Assembly: GCF_026626745.1 (NCBI RefSeq) | Contig: NZ_JAPNJW010000001.1 | Location: forward strand, 3,394,001 to 3,458,000 | Direction: 5' to 3' | Length of the DNA: 64,000 bases | Source: Nannocystis sp. RBIL2 | Lineage (GTDB): Bacteria; Myxococcota_A; Polyangia; Nannocystales; Nannocystaceae | Program-made: the position numbers and the translations under genes | The notes under the pieces: model-generated | What the model saw: only the letters and a program-made list of their open reading frames with translations | What the model was told of the DNA's origin: nothing | The model's database searches: none | Shown here: positions 18,369 through 27,313 of the stretch, piece by piece | Layout: each line of letters starts with the position of its first letter | Numbering within the stretch: position 1 is the first letter of the stretch

Positions 18369-19208
18369 GTGCGCGTACCACTCCTCGTGCCTCGCCTCAG
18401 CCCGGTCGTCACCGTCCTCGCCGCGCTCGTCTGCTCCGTCCCGCTGATGCCCGCCGCCGAGGCCCAGGCCGGCGACTTCCTGCAGCGACAGCGCCGCTAC
18501 CCGCGGGTCAAGGCCGCGCTGGAGCGCCACCAGGACGACCTCGCCGACCGCTTCCGCGCCGCCGGCGCGGCGTGGCCCCCGCGAGACCTGTTCATCCGCA
18601 GCTTCAAGGCCGAGGCCGTCACCGAGCTGTGGGCCGCGGCCGAGCGCCGGGGCGATCCGCACGTGCTCGTGCGCACCTTCCCGGTCTGCCAGAACAGCGG
18701 CGTGCTCGGGCCCAAGCGGCGCGAGGGTGACGAGCAGGTCCCCGAGGGTTTCTACCGAGTCAGCCTGTTCAACCCGCAGAGCAGCTATCACCTCTCGCTC
18801 GGCGTCAGCTACCCCAACGCCGCCGACCGCCATCACAGCGCCGGCCAGCCGCCGGGCGGCGCCATCATGATCCACGGCAATTGCGTCACGATCGGCTGCA
18901 TCCCGCTGCGCGACGGCCCGATCGAGGAGCTCTACGTCGCCGCAGTGTTGGCCCGCGACGCCGGCCAGCGCGACATCCCGATCCACATCTTCCCGTGCCG
19001 ACTCGACGAGCCGACCTGCCAGGCGCGCCTGGCCGCCGACTCCGCCGCGCGTCCCGATCTCGCCGCGTTCTGGGACGGCCTCGTGCCCGGCTACCTCGCC
19101 TTCCTCCAGACCGGCGCCCCGCCGCGCGTGGTCGCCGACAAGCACGGCGCTTACAAGCTCGAGCGGCCGCCGCGCGAGCGTCGGCCGCTGATCGCCGCCG
19201 GCGAATGA
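18369..19208 (+). CDS. YafK-like L,D-transpeptidase domain protein
   Basis: 279 residues. Signal peptide (hydrophobic 10-30, AEAQAG cleavage region), then an L,D-transpeptidase (YkuD) domain of the YafK/DpaA type: VLVRTFPVCQNSGVLGPK, PEGFYRV, YHLSLGVSYPN and the active-site stretch IMIHGNCVTIGCIPL with His169 and Cys177. DpaA, the E. coli member, removes Braun lipoprotein from peptidoglycan, so amidase-like activity on a peptidoglycan crosslink is as likely as crosslink formation. The start is GTG 18369. The stop codon abuts a 14-bp repeat array at 19208. Confidence 0.88.
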   Translation: MRVPLLVPRLSPVVTVLAALVCSVPLMPAAEAQAGDFLQRQRRYPRVKAALERHQDDLADRFRAAGAAWPPRDLFIRSFKAEAVTELWAAAERRGDPHVLVRTFPVCQNSGVLGPKRREGDEQVPEGFYRVSLFNPQSSYHLSLGVSYPNAADRHHSAGQPPGGAIMIHGNCVTIGCIPLRDGPIEELYVAAVLARDAGQRDIPIHIFPCRLDEPTCQARLAADSAARPDLAAFWDGLVPGYLAFLQTGAPPRVVADKHGAYKLERPPRERRPLIAAGE

Positions 19209-19277
19209 TATGTCTTTGAGGACATGTCGTTAGACACATGTCCTCCACGATTTGTTTCACGCCATGTCGAGAGCGAT
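19208..19277. repeat. 14-bp repeat array, about five units
   Basis: Units at 19208-19221, 19222-19235, 19236-19249 and 19250-19263 with exact 14-bp spacing and a weak fifth. The first base of the array is the last base of the upstream stop codon. Confidence 0.75.
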
Positions 19278-19360
19278 CGGGACCGCCCTGACGCTCGCGG
19301 TCACGCCCGGCTGCAGGGACCGGACTTGCCGCGGCGCATGAATCGGGCCAGCATGCCCGC

Positions 19361-21037
19361 ATGCTTGTTTACCTCCATACACGTATCGAGCCGCTGCGGC
19401 TCTCGCTCTTCCTGGCGATGGGTCTGCTCGGCGCCTGCGGCGACGACGGCGCGACCTCGGCGGGCACCGACACCCAGACCAGCACCGGCACGACGCAGTC
19501 CACCACGGATGGCACCGGCACCCCCACCGGCACCACCGACACCACCGGCGCTCCGACCACCGGCATGACCGGCACCTCGGACACCGGCACTGACACCACG
19601 TCCCCCACCACCTCGACGACGACGACCACCGACGGCGAGACCACCGCCGTCAGCGCGACGACGCTCGACACCACGACGCTGGGCACGACCACCGTCGACA
19701 CCACGACCACCACGAGCACCACCGGCGACACCGACACCGACACCGACACCGGTCCCGACCCCGAGTGCACCATCCTCATGCAGGGCATGACCGATCCGCC
19801 GGTGCCGTCGGGGTGGGTCAAGTGCGGCGACAAGCTGCCCCACCGCGTCGCCGAAGAGGTGTGCCTCGTCCCCGCGCCGCCCACCAACTGCCCGCTGAAC
19901 GGCCAGCCCTGCCAGACCAACGACGACTGCACCGATCAGCCGTTCGGCTCGTGCCAGTACTTCAACGTCGGCTTCGAGGGCTGCGGCTGCACCTACGGCT
20001 GCGAGACCGACGCCGACTGCGACGCCGGCTTCGTGTGCCGCTGCGGCGGCGACATCCTCGGCGCGGTCTCGCAGTGCGTCCCGTCCGAGTGCACCAGCGA
20101 CGCCGACTGCGGCGACCAGCTGTGCCAGTTCTCGCAGTCGATGGGCTACGACTGCGCCGCCGAGGTCGTCAACGGCGCCTGCACCACGCCCAACGACCTG
20201 TGCGACACCGACCCGCCGTGCGGCGACTCGCCGTGCGCCTTCAACACCGACAACGACGTCTGGGAGTGCTCGCTGGTCGCCTGCGGCCGCCCGTTCATGG
20301 TCGACGAGCAAGCCGTCACCGCGCCCGCCGCGGCGCGCGACGACTGGCGCGCGGTCGCCTCGGTGCCCATGGCGCCGTCGCAGCTGCGCGCGGCGCTGGC
20401 GGCTCACTGGACGCAGATCGCTCTGGCCGAGCACGCCTCGGTCGCCTCGTTCGCGCGCCACGTCCTGCAGCTGCTCGCCGTCGGCGCGCCGCCGGAGTTC
20501 GTGCTCGACACCCAGCGGGCGCTCGCCGACGAGATCGAGCACGCGCGTCTGTGCTTCGCGCTGGCAAGCAGCTACGGCGGCGCGGGCGTCGGCCCGGGCC
20601 CGCTCGCGCAGGCGCACGAGCCCGGCGCTGCGGACCTCGAGTCGGTGGTCGCCGCCGTGATCCGCGAGGCCTGCGTCGGCGAGACCCTGTCCGCCCTCGA
20701 GGCGCGCGAGGCCGCCGAGCGCGCCGAAGATCCGGGCCTGCGCCGGATCCTCGGCCGGATCGCCGACGACGAGCAGCGCCACGCCGAGCTCGGCTGGCGC
20801 TTCGTCCGCTGGGCCCGCGAGCAGCTGGGCGACGACGCCCGCGCCCGCACCGACGCGGTGTTCGCTGACGCGGTCGCCGAGGCCGCCGCCGCCGCCGGCA
20901 ACATGGCCCGAGAGGCAGGCACCCCCGAGCTCCGCGCCCACGGCGTCGTCGACGCCCCGCTGCGCGCCTCGGTGTGGCTGCGCGGCCTCGAGGGCCTGGT
21001 CCAGCCGGCCGCCGCCGCCCTCCGCGCGGCCGCCTGA
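19361..21037 (+). CDS. Thr-rich lipoprotein with C-terminal ferritin-like domain
   Basis: 558 residues. Lipobox LGAC followed by about 110 residues of Thr-rich low complexity, then a Cys-rich segment with CxxDADC-type units (CETDADCDAGFVCRCGG, CTSDADCGDQLC), and from about residue 345 a four-helix region with iron-binding-like motifs: LAEHASVASFARHV, ALADEIEHARLCFA, REACVGETLSALEARE and IADDEQRHAELGWRF. The E...ExxH pairs resemble di-iron ferritin-like/rubrerythrin domains. A surface-anchored ferritin-like domain is unusual; iron storage, oxidase or oxygen/peroxide chemistry outside the cell are possibilities. The start at 19361 gives a charged n-region before the hydrophobic stretch. Confidence 0.82.
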   Translation: MLVYLHTRIEPLRLSLFLAMGLLGACGDDGATSAGTDTQTSTGTTQSTTDGTGTPTGTTDTTGAPTTGMTGTSDTGTDTTSPTTSTTTTTDGETTAVSATTLDTTTLGTTTVDTTTTTSTTGDTDTDTDTGPDPECTILMQGMTDPPVPSGWVKCGDKLPHRVAEEVCLVPAPPTNCPLNGQPCQTNDDCTDQPFGSCQYFNVGFEGCGCTYGCETDADCDAGFVCRCGGDILGAVSQCVPSECTSDADCGDQLCQFSQSMGYDCAAEVVNGACTTPNDLCDTDPPCGDSPCAFNTDNDVWECSLVACGRPFMVDEQAVTAPAAARDDWRAVASVPMAPSQLRAALAAHWTQIALAEHASVASFARHVLQLLAVGAPPEFVLDTQRALADEIEHARLCFALASSYGGAGVGPGPLAQAHEPGAADLESVVAAVIREACVGETLSALEAREAAERAEDPGLRRILGRIADDEQRHAELGWRFVRWAREQLGDDARARTDAVFADAVAEAAAAAGNMAREAGTPELRAHGVVDAPLRASVWLRGLEGLVQPAAAALRAAA

Positions 21038-21045
21038 GCGAAAGG

Positions 21046-21154
21046 ACATGGCGAAGAGGACATGTCCTCGGCGCCATGTCCTCATCCCGAACGCGGGCAA
21101 TACGCCCGAAGGACATGTCCGATGCGACATGTCCTGTTCGCCGCGTCACCTCAA
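21046..21154. repeat. 14-bp repeat arrays, two clusters
   Basis: Three units at 21046-21087 (ACATGGCGAAGAGG, ACATGTCCTCGGCG, CCATGTCCTCATCC), then units at 21113-21126, 21127-21140 and a weak one to 21154. They fill the gap between convergent genes. Confidence 0.75.
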
Positions 21155-21741
21155 CCCCCGCGGCGCACCTTCGCCAGCACCGCGGCCATCTGTGCGTCGT
21201 CGGCGTAGAACTCCGCCACCCCGCTGAGGTCGGCGATCGACTCCGCCAGCGCCCCCGCGTCGTGCATCCCGTGGGCCAGCAGGTGCGCCAGCCGCCCCTC
21301 GACCTGCGGCCGCGAGCGCGGCGTCACCAGCTCGAGCAGCCCGTCCTGCAGCAGCGCCGCCACGATCGCCGCCGCCCGGCGGTCGGCCGCGTCGTCCGGC
21401 GTCGGCTCGTCCGGCGACTCTTCTTCCTCCTCGAGCCCGAGCAGCTCCGACACGTGCCCGAGGATGTCCTCCGCAGTCGACCGCGGATCTTCATCCTCCT
21501 CGTCCTCGGCGAAGTCCTCGTCCTCCTCCGGCGGCGGCAGCGGCTCGTCGTAGCACTCGACCGCGGTCGCCGAGATCACCACCACCAGCGTCGCCGGGCT
21601 GACGAAGCGGAGCTCCTGTTCGCCACGGCCGCCGACGATCGACATCACCGGGAACGCCTCCGACACCGACTCCGCCACCATCACCGGATTGACCTGCAGC
21701 TCCGCCGGGATCGCCATCGACTCGAGCAAGCGCCGTGACAT
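21151..21741 (-). CDS. Acidic hypothetical protein
   Basis: 196 residues, not recognised. No signal peptide. The middle contains two strongly acidic runs (PPPEEDEDFAEDEEDEDP and LGLEEEEESPDEP) flanking a short helix; the C-terminal 80 residues are Ala/Leu-rich and helical. The acidic composition suggests a cytosolic adaptor or nucleic-acid-mimic protein, but this is inference only. It is followed, in the opposite direction, by the ferritin-like lipoprotein. Confidence 0.6.
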   Translation of the reverse strand: MSRRLLESMAIPAELQVNPVMVAESVSEAFPVMSIVGGRGEQELRFVSPATLVVVISATAVECYDEPLPPPEEDEDFAEDEEDEDPRSTAEDILGHVSELLGLEEEEESPDEPTPDDAADRRAAAIVAALLQDGLLELVTPRSRPQVEGRLAHLLAHGMHDAGALAESIADLSGVAEFYADDAQMAAVLAKVRRGG

Positions 21742-21814
21742 CGCCGCAGCATAGCCGATCCTCGCCGCGACGGCGGGGAATCACCCGTCCTTCTGACCTG
21801 TCCATTCGACCAGA

Positions 21815-22711
21815 TCACGCCAGCGACAGCGGCCGCAGGCCCGTCACGATCCGCACCGCCAGCGCCGCCTCGGCCGGCACCTCGCGCAGGTCGATGCGGA
21901 ACACCCTGCGGTCCTGACCCGTGAAGTGATGGCGGATCCACCGGTCCGCCGCCTCGCCCGGGCTCGTCAGCCGCACGTACACCCGGTGCTCCGCCGGCAG
22001 CCTGGCGCCGTGGATCTCGAGCCACCGCGGCGCCAGCCACGGCACCCGCAGCGTCACCCCGCGGGCCGCCAGCGCCGGCGCGTCCACCCGCCCGCGCCGG
22101 TTCGGCCGCGGCACCACGAAGCGCTCGAACACCCTGCCGATCAACAGCCCGAAGTCGATCGCCAGCGCCACCGCGCGGCCCTCGCCGTCGAGCCCCCAGT
22201 AGCTGGCGTAGATCCCGTCACCATGACCCGACGAGAACACCACCACCGAGTGTCCCTCGACCTCCACGCGGGCCCACGTCCAGCCGCCGCGGTCGTGCTT
22301 GTCGAGCAGCCCCAGCAGCTCCTCGGCCACCGCCTCCGTCGCCAGTCCGGTGATCGCCCCCGCGCTGGCGAACGCCGCCATGCCCGCGTCGACCCCGAAC
22401 ACTCCGCCTTCGACCTCGACCCACCGCGCCACCGGCGTCTCGGCCAGCACCACGCGGGCCGCCGCCACCTGCTCCACGCCATCTTCTGCGCGCGCCAGCG
22501 CCAGCTCGACCCGCCCGCGACCCGCGATCGTCCCCGTGGGCGGCGTCGCAGTCTGCAGCTCGCTCGCCAGCGGATCGCCGATCGCCACTCCCGCGAGCTC
22601 GAGCTCGCCGAGCGGCTCCACGCGGACCGCGATCGTCGCCCCGTCGTCGTCACGGAACAGCTGCCCCTGTGACATGAAGGCCAGCTCGAGGTCGGAGCGC
22701 ACGTGCGTCAC
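21815..22711 (-). CDS. DUF4241-like protein
   Basis: 298 residues from GTG 22711 (ATG 22675 would give 286). The segment order fits DUF4241: GVAIGDPLAS near the N-terminus, ITGLATEAVAEELLGLL in the middle, then GDGIYASYWGLDGEGRAVALAIDFG. The extra C-terminal part (about residues 210-298), with LEIHGARLPAEHRVYVRLTSPGE, looks like a second beta-rich domain. Molecular function of the family is not established; DUF4241 proteins are frequently found near immunity or toxin-related genes in other bacteria, but nothing here supports that role. Confidence 0.65.
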   Translation of the reverse strand: MTHVRSDLELAFMSQGQLFRDDDGATIAVRVEPLGELELAGVAIGDPLASELQTATPPTGTIAGRGRVELALARAEDGVEQVAAARVVLAETPVARWVEVEGGVFGVDAGMAAFASAGAITGLATEAVAEELLGLLDKHDRGGWTWARVEVEGHSVVVFSSGHGDGIYASYWGLDGEGRAVALAIDFGLLIGRVFERFVVPRPNRRGRVDAPALAARGVTLRVPWLAPRWLEIHGARLPAEHRVYVRLTSPGEAADRWIRHHFTGQDRRVFRIDLREVPAEAALAVRIVTGLRPLSLA

Positions 22712-22864
22712 GGCCGCCCGTCTACTCCGACCGCGCGTCTCCGGCAATCCCCCGGAAGCCCGAGAAAGCCGCGTTCCCTGGTCCGCGCGAGCTCGCGCGC
22801 CGGGCTCCTCCGCGAGGGTTTCCGGGCCTGTCGTGCCCCACGGGCGGCCCGTTATCCTGAGGTG

Positions 22865-24895
22865 ATGCTTCGCCGGTCGCTCGCCCTCGTCCGCGCCTTC
22901 GCCGTCGTCTCGCTCGCTGCCTGCACGGTGCCCGACGACGACGACAGCGCCTCGGCCAGCGACGCCGGCACTGCCCCGCCGAACAGCGGCACCGGCGACA
23001 CCGCGCCGACCACCGGTGCGCCGACCACCGGCGAGATCGTCCCCGAGGTCGACTGGCCGACCCTCGAGTGCGACCCGCTGGTCCCGAGCTATTGCGGCTT
23101 CCCGTTCCCCTCCAACGTCTTCACCAGCGCCGACCCGACCACGGTCACCGGCCGCCGCCTCGCCCTCTCCGCGGCCTTGATCCCCGACCGCGCCCAGGGC
23201 CAGCCGGCGCAGCCCGACCTGTGGAACCGCTCGGACGGCTTCTCGCCTGGCCTTGCGGTCATGTCCCATCTGCCAGGTGCCACGGTCGCCGGCCTGCCCG
23301 GCCCGTGGACGCTCGAGGACTCGCTCGCCTTCGACTCGCCGACCGTCCTCATCGACGCCGACACCGGCGAGCGGATCGCCCACTTCGCCGAGCTCGACAT
23401 GTCGCACGACCAGGACGACCGGCGCGCCTTCATGCTCCGCCCCGTCGTGCGCCTGACCGACAATCACCGCTACATCGCCGCGATCCGGCGCGTCGTCGAC
23501 GGCGACGGCGACGCGCTGCCGCCCTCGCCGGCGTTCAAGGCCCTGCGCGACGACGAGGCCTTCGACGACCCCTCGATCGGCGAGCGCCGCGGCCTCTACG
23601 CCGACATCTTCACGCGCCTCGAGCAGGCCGGCGTCGCCCGTGACGACCTCCAGCTGGCCTGGGACTTCACCACCGCCAGCCGCGAGCACAACACCGCCGG
23701 CCTGCTCGAGATGCGCGACGAGGCGCTCGCGGCGGTCGGCGACGACGGCCCGGCGTACACCCTCACCCTCGTCGACGCCGAGCACCCCGACCCGCGGATC
23801 GGCCTCTACGTCGAGGGCACGATGACCGTCCCGCTCTACCTCGACCAGCCGGGCCCGGGCGCCCGCCTCGTGCTCGACGACGACGGCTTGCCGCAGCAGA
23901 ACGGCACCGCCGAGTTCGAGTTCACCGTCGTCATCCCGCAGAGCGCCTTCACCACCCCGGCCACGCCGCTGCAGTACGGCCACGGCCTGCTCGGCTCGGG
24001 GCGCCAGGAGCTTCAACTCGACCCCAGAGTCGCGTTCGCCGACACCTACGGCTACGCCCTCTTCGCAGTCGACTGGATCGGCATGGCCGCGGACGACTCC
24101 GTCGCGATCGCCGACCTCGTCGCGGCCGGCGACCTCGAGCAGTTCGTCACCCTCGTCGACCGCCTCCACCAGGGCATCCTCAACGCGCTGCTGGCCATGC
24201 GCCTCGTCAGCGGCGCCCTCGTCGACGACCCGATGCTTCAGCCCATGGGCCAGCCGCTGATCGACCCGAGCGAGCGCTACTACCACGGCGACTCGCAGGG
24301 CGGGATCCTCGGCGCCACTTACATGGCCCTCAGCACCGACGTCGAGCGCGGCCTGCTCGGCGTCCCCGGCCAGCCGTACAGCCTGCTGCTCAACCGCGGC
24401 GAGGCCATGGGCGAGCTCTTCGCCCCGCTGAACAGCGCCTTCCCCGACGGCCTCGATCGCCAGCTGGTGCTCGCGCTGTTGCAGATCCTGTGGGACCGCA
24501 CCGAGCCGACCGGGTACAGCCACACCATCCGCACCGGCAACCTGCCCGGCTCGCCGCCCAAGGAGATCCTGATCGAGGTTGCGATCGGCGATCACCAGGT
24601 CAGCACTCTGGGCGCCCACATCATGGCCCGCGCGATCGGCGGCATCGCCAACATCGCCCCCGAGAACCGCGCGATCTGGGGCATCGACAGCGCCGCCGCC
24701 CCCTACACCGGCTCGGCCATGGTCGAGTACGACTTCGGCCTCGCCCCCGAGCCCACCACCAACATCCCGCCCTCGGACGGCGAGGACCCCCACGCCAAGC
24801 CGCGCGAGCTGCCCGGCGCCGCGCAGATGCTCGACCGATTCCTGCGCACCGGCGTGGTCGAGACCTACTGCGACGGGGCCTGCGACCCCGAGTGA
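22865..24895 (+). CDS. Large secreted alpha/beta-hydrolase-like lipoprotein
   Basis: 676 residues. Signal peptide with lipobox LAAC, short acidic/Thr linker, then a long domain with CDPLVPSYCGFPFPSNVFT at its start. The second half has alpha/beta-hydrolase signatures: LQYGHGLLGSGRQ (oxyanion/HG turn) and ERYYHGDSQGGILGATYMA with the nucleophile elbow GDSQG (Ser about residue 478), plus a late EVAIGDHQVSTLGAHIMAR segment that may carry the catalytic His. The layout resembles bacterial secreted lipase/esterase-like virulence-factor lipases. It should act at the cell surface on lipids or esters. The stretch 23245-23286 encodes GLAVMSHLPGATV and coincides with three exact 14-bp repeat units. Confidence 0.8.
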   Translation: MLRRSLALVRAFAVVSLAACTVPDDDDSASASDAGTAPPNSGTGDTAPTTGAPTTGEIVPEVDWPTLECDPLVPSYCGFPFPSNVFTSADPTTVTGRRLALSAALIPDRAQGQPAQPDLWNRSDGFSPGLAVMSHLPGATVAGLPGPWTLEDSLAFDSPTVLIDADTGERIAHFAELDMSHDQDDRRAFMLRPVVRLTDNHRYIAAIRRVVDGDGDALPPSPAFKALRDDEAFDDPSIGERRGLYADIFTRLEQAGVARDDLQLAWDFTTASREHNTAGLLEMRDEALAAVGDDGPAYTLTLVDAEHPDPRIGLYVEGTMTVPLYLDQPGPGARLVLDDDGLPQQNGTAEFEFTVVIPQSAFTTPATPLQYGHGLLGSGRQELQLDPRVAFADTYGYALFAVDWIGMAADDSVAIADLVAAGDLEQFVTLVDRLHQGILNALLAMRLVSGALVDDPMLQPMGQPLIDPSERYYHGDSQGGILGATYMALSTDVERGLLGVPGQPYSLLLNRGEAMGELFAPLNSAFPDGLDRQLVLALLQILWDRTEPTGYSHTIRTGNLPGSPPKEILIEVAIGDHQVSTLGAHIMARAIGGIANIAPENRAIWGIDSAAAPYTGSAMVEYDFGLAPEPTTNIPPSDGEDPHAKPRELPGAAQMLDRFLRTGVVETYCDGACDPE

Positions 24896-24964
24896 GCGCC
24901 AGCGAGCGGCCGCCGCGCGCGGGCTTGGGCCGCGCCGGCGATCCATGGCATCCTCGGCAGGACG

Positions 24965-25753
24965 ATGCTCGTGGCCCTCGCCATCGACCCGCTGAGCGCC
25001 TCGACCTCCGTGATCGCCCGCCTGTTCCCGGTGGTCTACGTCGGCGGCCTGGTCGCGCTGGGCCTCCTGGTCTCGTTCGTCCTGCGCAAGCTCGCCACAG
25101 TCGAGACCTTCCGCCAGGTCCACCCGTGGATCCCGCTGCTCCACCTGGCGGTGTGGTTGCCGCTGGTGTGGCTGCTGCAGCACCGCCTCGCGCCCGCGGC
25201 CAGCAGCGCCGACGGGTGGTCGCGCGGCCTGTGGCTGCTGGTGTTCGCCGTCGCCGCGCTGCCGTGGCTGCGCAGCGTGTGCCTCGGGGTCGTGTTCGCG
25301 GTCGAGGCCCGCTACAAGATCGGCGACGACCTGCGCGTCGGCGACGTCGAGGGCCGCCTCGTCGGCGTCGGCCTGCGCGCGATCACCCTGCGCGGCCTCG
25401 CCGGCGTCGACGCCACCATCCCCTACGAGCGCCTGCTCCGCGAGCCCGTCGTCCGCCTCAACCTCGGCGAGCACGACACTCCCTGCGATCTCACCCTCGA
25501 CGTCCCCGCAGGCATCGCCCCCGCCCGCGCCGCCGACCTCGCCCGCCAGGCCGCCGCGCTCAGCCGCTACGCCTCGCCGCGCCGCCCGCCCGAGGTCTTC
25601 CTCGCCCCGCGCCAGGGCAGCGCCCTCGATCTGCAGCTGCGCGTGCGCGGCTACCTCTACGACCGCGAGCACGACGACCGCTTCCGCAGCGACCTCGTCG
25701 AGCGCCTGCACGCGGTCTTCACCGCCGAGCTCGCGGCGGGCCGTCCCCAGTGA
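24965..25753 (+). CDS. MscS-like mechanosensitive channel protein
   Basis: 262 residues. Three hydrophobic helices are predicted (about 17-40, 52-72 and 87-107). The segment following the last helix, ARYKIGDDLRVGDVEGRLVGVGLRAITLRG, matches the MscS beta-domain signature (fxxGDxVxxxxxxGxVxxIxxRxT), and the protein ends in an alpha/beta domain. It is somewhat short and the pore helix lacks the strict Gly/Ala pattern, so conductance should not be assumed. Possible roles are osmotic relief or a small-ion channel. It precedes a metallophosphoesterase gene by 69 bp on the same strand. Confidence 0.75.
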   Translation: MLVALAIDPLSASTSVIARLFPVVYVGGLVALGLLVSFVLRKLATVETFRQVHPWIPLLHLAVWLPLVWLLQHRLAPAASSADGWSRGLWLLVFAVAALPWLRSVCLGVVFAVEARYKIGDDLRVGDVEGRLVGVGLRAITLRGLAGVDATIPYERLLREPVVRLNLGEHDTPCDLTLDVPAGIAPARAADLARQAAALSRYASPRRPPEVFLAPRQGSALDLQLRVRGYLYDREHDDRFRSDLVERLHAVFTAELAAGRPQ

Positions 25754-25822
25754 TTCTCTCCGCGCGCACGCGACTCGCCGCGCCCGGTCGCTCCCGTCGC
25801 CGCGTCACCGCGCCTCTCGCCC

Positions 25823-26536
25823 ATGCGAATCGCCGCGCTCAGTGACTTCCACATCGGCGCGCGCGCCGGCATGGACGAGTTTCGCCACGACGAGGCCGCC
25901 TTCCTCGACAAGCTCGCCCGCGTCGTCGCCAGCCACGATCGCGTCGTCCTCGTCGGCGACATCTGGCAGACCGACCACGACCTGTTCACCGGCCCGCGCG
26001 CCGCGGCGCGTCAGCTCCACCGCGCGCGCAGCCGGCTGCCGCGGCTGACCCGCGCCCTCGACCGCCTCGACTACGTCCACGGCAACCACGACTTCATCGC
26101 CCGCGACGAGCTCGGCGCTCCGTCCGAGCTGCAGCTCGACGCCGACGGCTGCCGCGTCCTGTTCATCCACGGCCACCAGCACGACCCGGTGTTCGCCCGC
26201 GCCTACGCGGCGGCCCGCGCCGCCACCTGGTTCACCGGCCGCCTGCGCCGCGCCGGCCTCGGCCCCGTGGCCCACTACTTCGAGAAGAAGGACGTAGCGA
26301 TCAAGCACCGCCGCTTCGGCCACGCCGCCGGCCCCTACGCCGCCGCCGCGGCCGCCCTCATGCGCGAGCGCGGCGCCGACTTCGTCGTCATGGGCCACAC
26401 CCACGTCGCCCACGCCCATCACCTGTCCGAAGGGACAGTCATCAACACCGGCACCTGCTCGGCCGGCCGCTTCACCGTCGTCACCATCGACACCGCCGCC
26501 CGCACCGCCACCATCGCCGACGGCCCGCCGGCGTGA
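25823..26536 (+). CDS. LpxH-like metallophosphoesterase
   Basis: 237 residues. Calcineurin-type fold with all metal motifs: LSDFHIGA (Asp/His), VVLVGDIWQTD, VHGNHDFIA, FIHGHQHDPVF and VVMGHTHVAHAHH. The arrangement and the FEKKDVAIKHRR segment resemble UDP-2,3-diacylglucosamine pyrophosphohydrolases (LpxH) and related lipid-A or phosphatase enzymes. The specific substrate cannot be assigned. Two 14-bp repeat units (26421-26448) lie near the 3' end within the codons for HLSEGTVINT. Confidence 0.82.
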   Translation: MRIAALSDFHIGARAGMDEFRHDEAAFLDKLARVVASHDRVVLVGDIWQTDHDLFTGPRAAARQLHRARSRLPRLTRALDRLDYVHGNHDFIARDELGAPSELQLDADGCRVLFIHGHQHDPVFARAYAAARAATWFTGRLRRAGLGPVAHYFEKKDVAIKHRRFGHAAGPYAAAAAALMRERGADFVVMGHTHVAHAHHLSEGTVINTGTCSAGRFTVVTIDTAARTATIADGPPA

Positions 26537-26563
26537 CCTGTCCCCGGGGACATGCACGAGCGG
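26536..26563. repeat. 14-bp repeat pair
   Basis: ACCTGTCCCCGGGG and ACATGCACGAGCGG lie in the 34-bp gap between convergent genes, beginning at the last base of the upstream stop codon. Confidence 0.65.
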
Positions 26564-26570
26564 CCCCGAC

Positions 26571-27152
26571 TCACCGCCCCGTCGCGGCGAGCGTCTGCAG
26601 GGCGATGCTCTCGATCGTCTCGAACACCCCCACCCCGGTGCAGGCGACCGCGGCGAAGGCCGGCCGGCCGTACGGGTTGCACTCGGCCTCGAGCTCGGCC
26701 ACGGCACGCGCTCCCGGCAGGTCGCGCTTGTTGAGCTGAAGCGTCAGCGGCAGGTCTTCCAGCCGCCGCCCCTGGGCGGCGATGCAGCGCTCGAGCTGCT
26801 GCAGCGCGTAGGTGTTCGCGTCCGCGACGTACGGGTGCGAGTCGACCACGAGGACCACCCCGTCGACCTCCGCCAGCACCTGCTCCTTCGCACCCTCGAT
26901 GTGCAGGCAACCTGGCGAGCACACCAGGTGCAGCCGCACTCCCAGCCCACCCGGCGACCGCAGCGACTTCGCCAGGACGAAGCACTCGAGGCTCCTCGAC
27001 GTCTCGGTCGCGAGGCTGACCATCCTCGTTTTGTTCTCCGGCCGCGTCCTGTTGTAGATGTACTGTAGATTCGTCGTCCGCCCGGCGAACGTCGCCCCGT
27101 GGTACACGATCTTGAGGCGGATCTCCCCCGCGGCCGCGTCGACGAAGGCCAT
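26571..27152 (-). CDS. MglA-like small GTPase with altered P-loop
   Basis: 193 residues. Aligns along its whole length with MglA, the Ras-like polarity/motility GTPase of myxobacteria: MAFVDAAAGEIRLKIVYHG, TTNLQYIYNRTRPENKTR, the base-recognition NKRDLPGA (141-148) and TGVGVFETIESIA. The Walker A motif reads GATFAGRTT (19-27), so the nucleotide-binding Lys is Arg25; the switch II site reads SPGC (79-82) where MglA has PGQ. Nucleotide hydrolysis may be weakened or lost, leaving a scaffold or dominant regulator. ATG 27152 is chosen to match the MglA N-terminus. No MglB/roadblock gene is adjacent. Confidence 0.88.
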   Translation of the reverse strand: MAFVDAAAGEIRLKIVYHGATFAGRTTNLQYIYNRTRPENKTRMVSLATETSRSLECFVLAKSLRSPGGLGVRLHLVCSPGCLHIEGAKEQVLAEVDGVVLVVDSHPYVADANTYALQQLERCIAAQGRRLEDLPLTLQLNKRDLPGARAVAELEAECNPYGRPAFAAVACTGVGVFETIESIALQTLAATGR

Positions 27153-27313
27153 CGCTTCGACCCTACCGCAACCTCGCCCCGGTCCGGGTGACGATCGAGC
27201 ACGGATGCCGCGGCGCGGGCGAAGGGTGCTATGGATACGTTCGGCGCGTCTACGCGATGGTCCCATGACGGTCCGCCCATGCCGCGATTTTTGCATCTCC
27301 GCCTGAGCTTCGC

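Noticed and set aside
21815..25711. 1298-codon open frame on the minus strand spanning the hydrolase and MscS-like genes
   Set aside because: Only its C-terminal part (21815-22711) shows a plausible protein; the remainder is low-complexity shadow of the plus-strand genes.
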